Below, in pieces: positions 61,739 to 62,211 of a stretch of DNA of 62,211 nt. Position 1 is the first letter of the stretch; each line of letters begins with the position of its first letter. The stretch spans positions 1 through 62,211 of the forward strand of contig NZ_VTSX01000027.1 of NCBI RefSeq assembly GCF_008329705.1, in the 5' to 3' direction. The translations under genes were made by a program, and so were the position numbers. The DNA comes from Chryseobacterium sp. SN22. GTDB lineage: Bacteria; Bacteroidota; Bacteroidia; Flavobacteriales; Weeksellaceae. The notes below the pieces were generated by a model. That model made no database searches, was not told the DNA's origin, and saw only the letters and a list, made by a program, of their open reading frames with translations.

Positions 61739-62038
61739 TTAATTGGTTTTCTTGTTCCATTCTGCTTTTACATCTTCAGCGGCATCTTTGGTTTTTTCCC
61801 AAGCGTCATTTGCTTTGTCTTTGATATCATCCCACGTATCCGAAGCATTATTTTTGACTCTGTCTAACCAGTCTTCGTGAGTTGCCTCTTCATCATTCGA
61901 CCTTTTTTCATTGATGTAATCCTTGGCTCTGTCAGATAATTCCTCAGCTTTCCATTTTGCATTGTCTGCAGCATTTTTCAAAGAGTTTTCAGTGTTGTCT
62001 ACTGCATTTTCTGCTTTGTTGTATTCTGAATTGTTCAT
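61739..62038 (-). CDS. hydrophilic LEA-like stress protein
   Basis: A 99-residue, highly charged, Cys-free protein of Asn, Asp, Lys, Ala and Glu heptad-like repeats (A-E-N-A-V-D-N-T-E-N-S-L-K-N-A-A and K-D-K-A-N-D-A-W-E-K-T-K-D-A-A-E). This pattern is seen in CsbD and LEA-like proteins induced in stationary phase or osmotic stress. I chose the ATG at 62036-62038 (M-N-N-S-E-Y) over an upstream start at 62077. Probably intrinsically disordered. A strong terminator follows. Confidence 0.72.
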   Translation of the reverse strand: MNNSEYNKAENAVDNTENSLKNAADNAKWKAEELSDRAKDYINEKRSNDEEATHEDWLDRVKNNASDTWDDIKDKANDAWEKTKDAAEDVKAEWNKKTN

Positions 62039-62211
62039 AATGTTGATATTTTGTTTGTGTTGTACTGTATTAAACAATAACCATTCCTAAAATTTCGTGG
62101 TACTGTTAAAATTTTCATAAAGTTAAAATCCATATTTAGCATATCCATAACAAGACAATAAACATGACATTTTAAACTTAATTCAATTTGTTAAAACATA
62201 AGCTATCATAT
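62039..62211. other. right-edge region
   Basis: AT-rich sequence upstream of the LEA-like gene, presumably containing its promoter. No consensus element is obvious and no gene is seen. Confidence 0.4.

Overview
The window looks like chromosome from a Flavobacteriia bacterium, most probably Chryseobacterium or a close Weeksellaceae relative. The reasons are: Bacteroidetes-type promoters (TAnnTTTG near the start, weak Shine-Dalgarno sites), a SusC/SusD pair, GldI and GLPGLI families, a Bacteroidetes-type DAHP synthase/chorismate mutase fusion, moderate AT richness, and many short intergenic repeats. I see no rRNA, tRNA, CRISPR array, prophage or intact insertion sequence. The species call is inference from protein families; no database was searched.

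Layout. 0.3-4 kb: a secreted DUF1349 protein, a PAS-like/LuxR regulator, and an alpha-oxoamine synthase with a co-directional TetR regulator. 4-15 kb: housekeeping genes, namely dnaX (with an A10 slippage site), DAHP synthase-chorismate mutase, rsgA, ndk, rpe, an M42 peptidase, a DUF4294 protein, a Nudix hydrolase, mnmD and ilvE. 15-25 kb: envelope and secreted proteins, namely GldI, a cyclophilin-FKBP fusion lipoprotein, a retropepsin-like protease, a repetitive surface protein, and two M28 peptidase paralogs, one of which has lost catalytic residues. 24.7-28.1 kb: a serine-biosynthesis cluster serC-serA-DUF1015. 28.2-31.4 kb: ferredoxin, LuxC-type acyl-CoA reductase, two small secreted paralogs and a BI-1 membrane protein. 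31.5-32.8 kb: an oxidative-stress operon (peroxiredoxin, thioredoxin, DUF6952-like).

33-35.5 kb is a plastic patch: a frameshifted GLPGLI pseudogene, a MITE-like element that appears to separate a regulator from its terminator, and three tandem near-identical XRE regulators. 35.6-46.8 kb: a two-domain M16 peptidase, an aminotransferase, an intact GLPGLI protein, rsmG, a lipoprotein, a DUF922 protease-like protein, an AddB-like nuclease and an acyl-CoA dehydrogenase.

46.9-60.5 kb is the main accessory module, a beta-glucan utilisation locus. A degenerate-Nudix regulator and a sugar MFS transporter diverge from SusC, SusD, a surface glycan-binding-like lipoprotein, GH30, GH3, GH16 and a second GH30. 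The enzymes suggest beta-1,3/1,6-glucan (laminarin or fungal wall): GH16 and lipoprotein GH30 cut the chain, SusCD imports oligosaccharides, GH3 and the non-lipoprotein GH30 finish digestion, and the MFS carrier may take up sugar. The window ends with fabI and a small LEA-like stress protein.

The items most worth following up are DUF1015 in the serine operon, the dnaX slippage site, the dead M28 paralog, the XRE triplication with its interposed element, and the Nudix-regulated glucan locus. None is proven novel from sequence alone.
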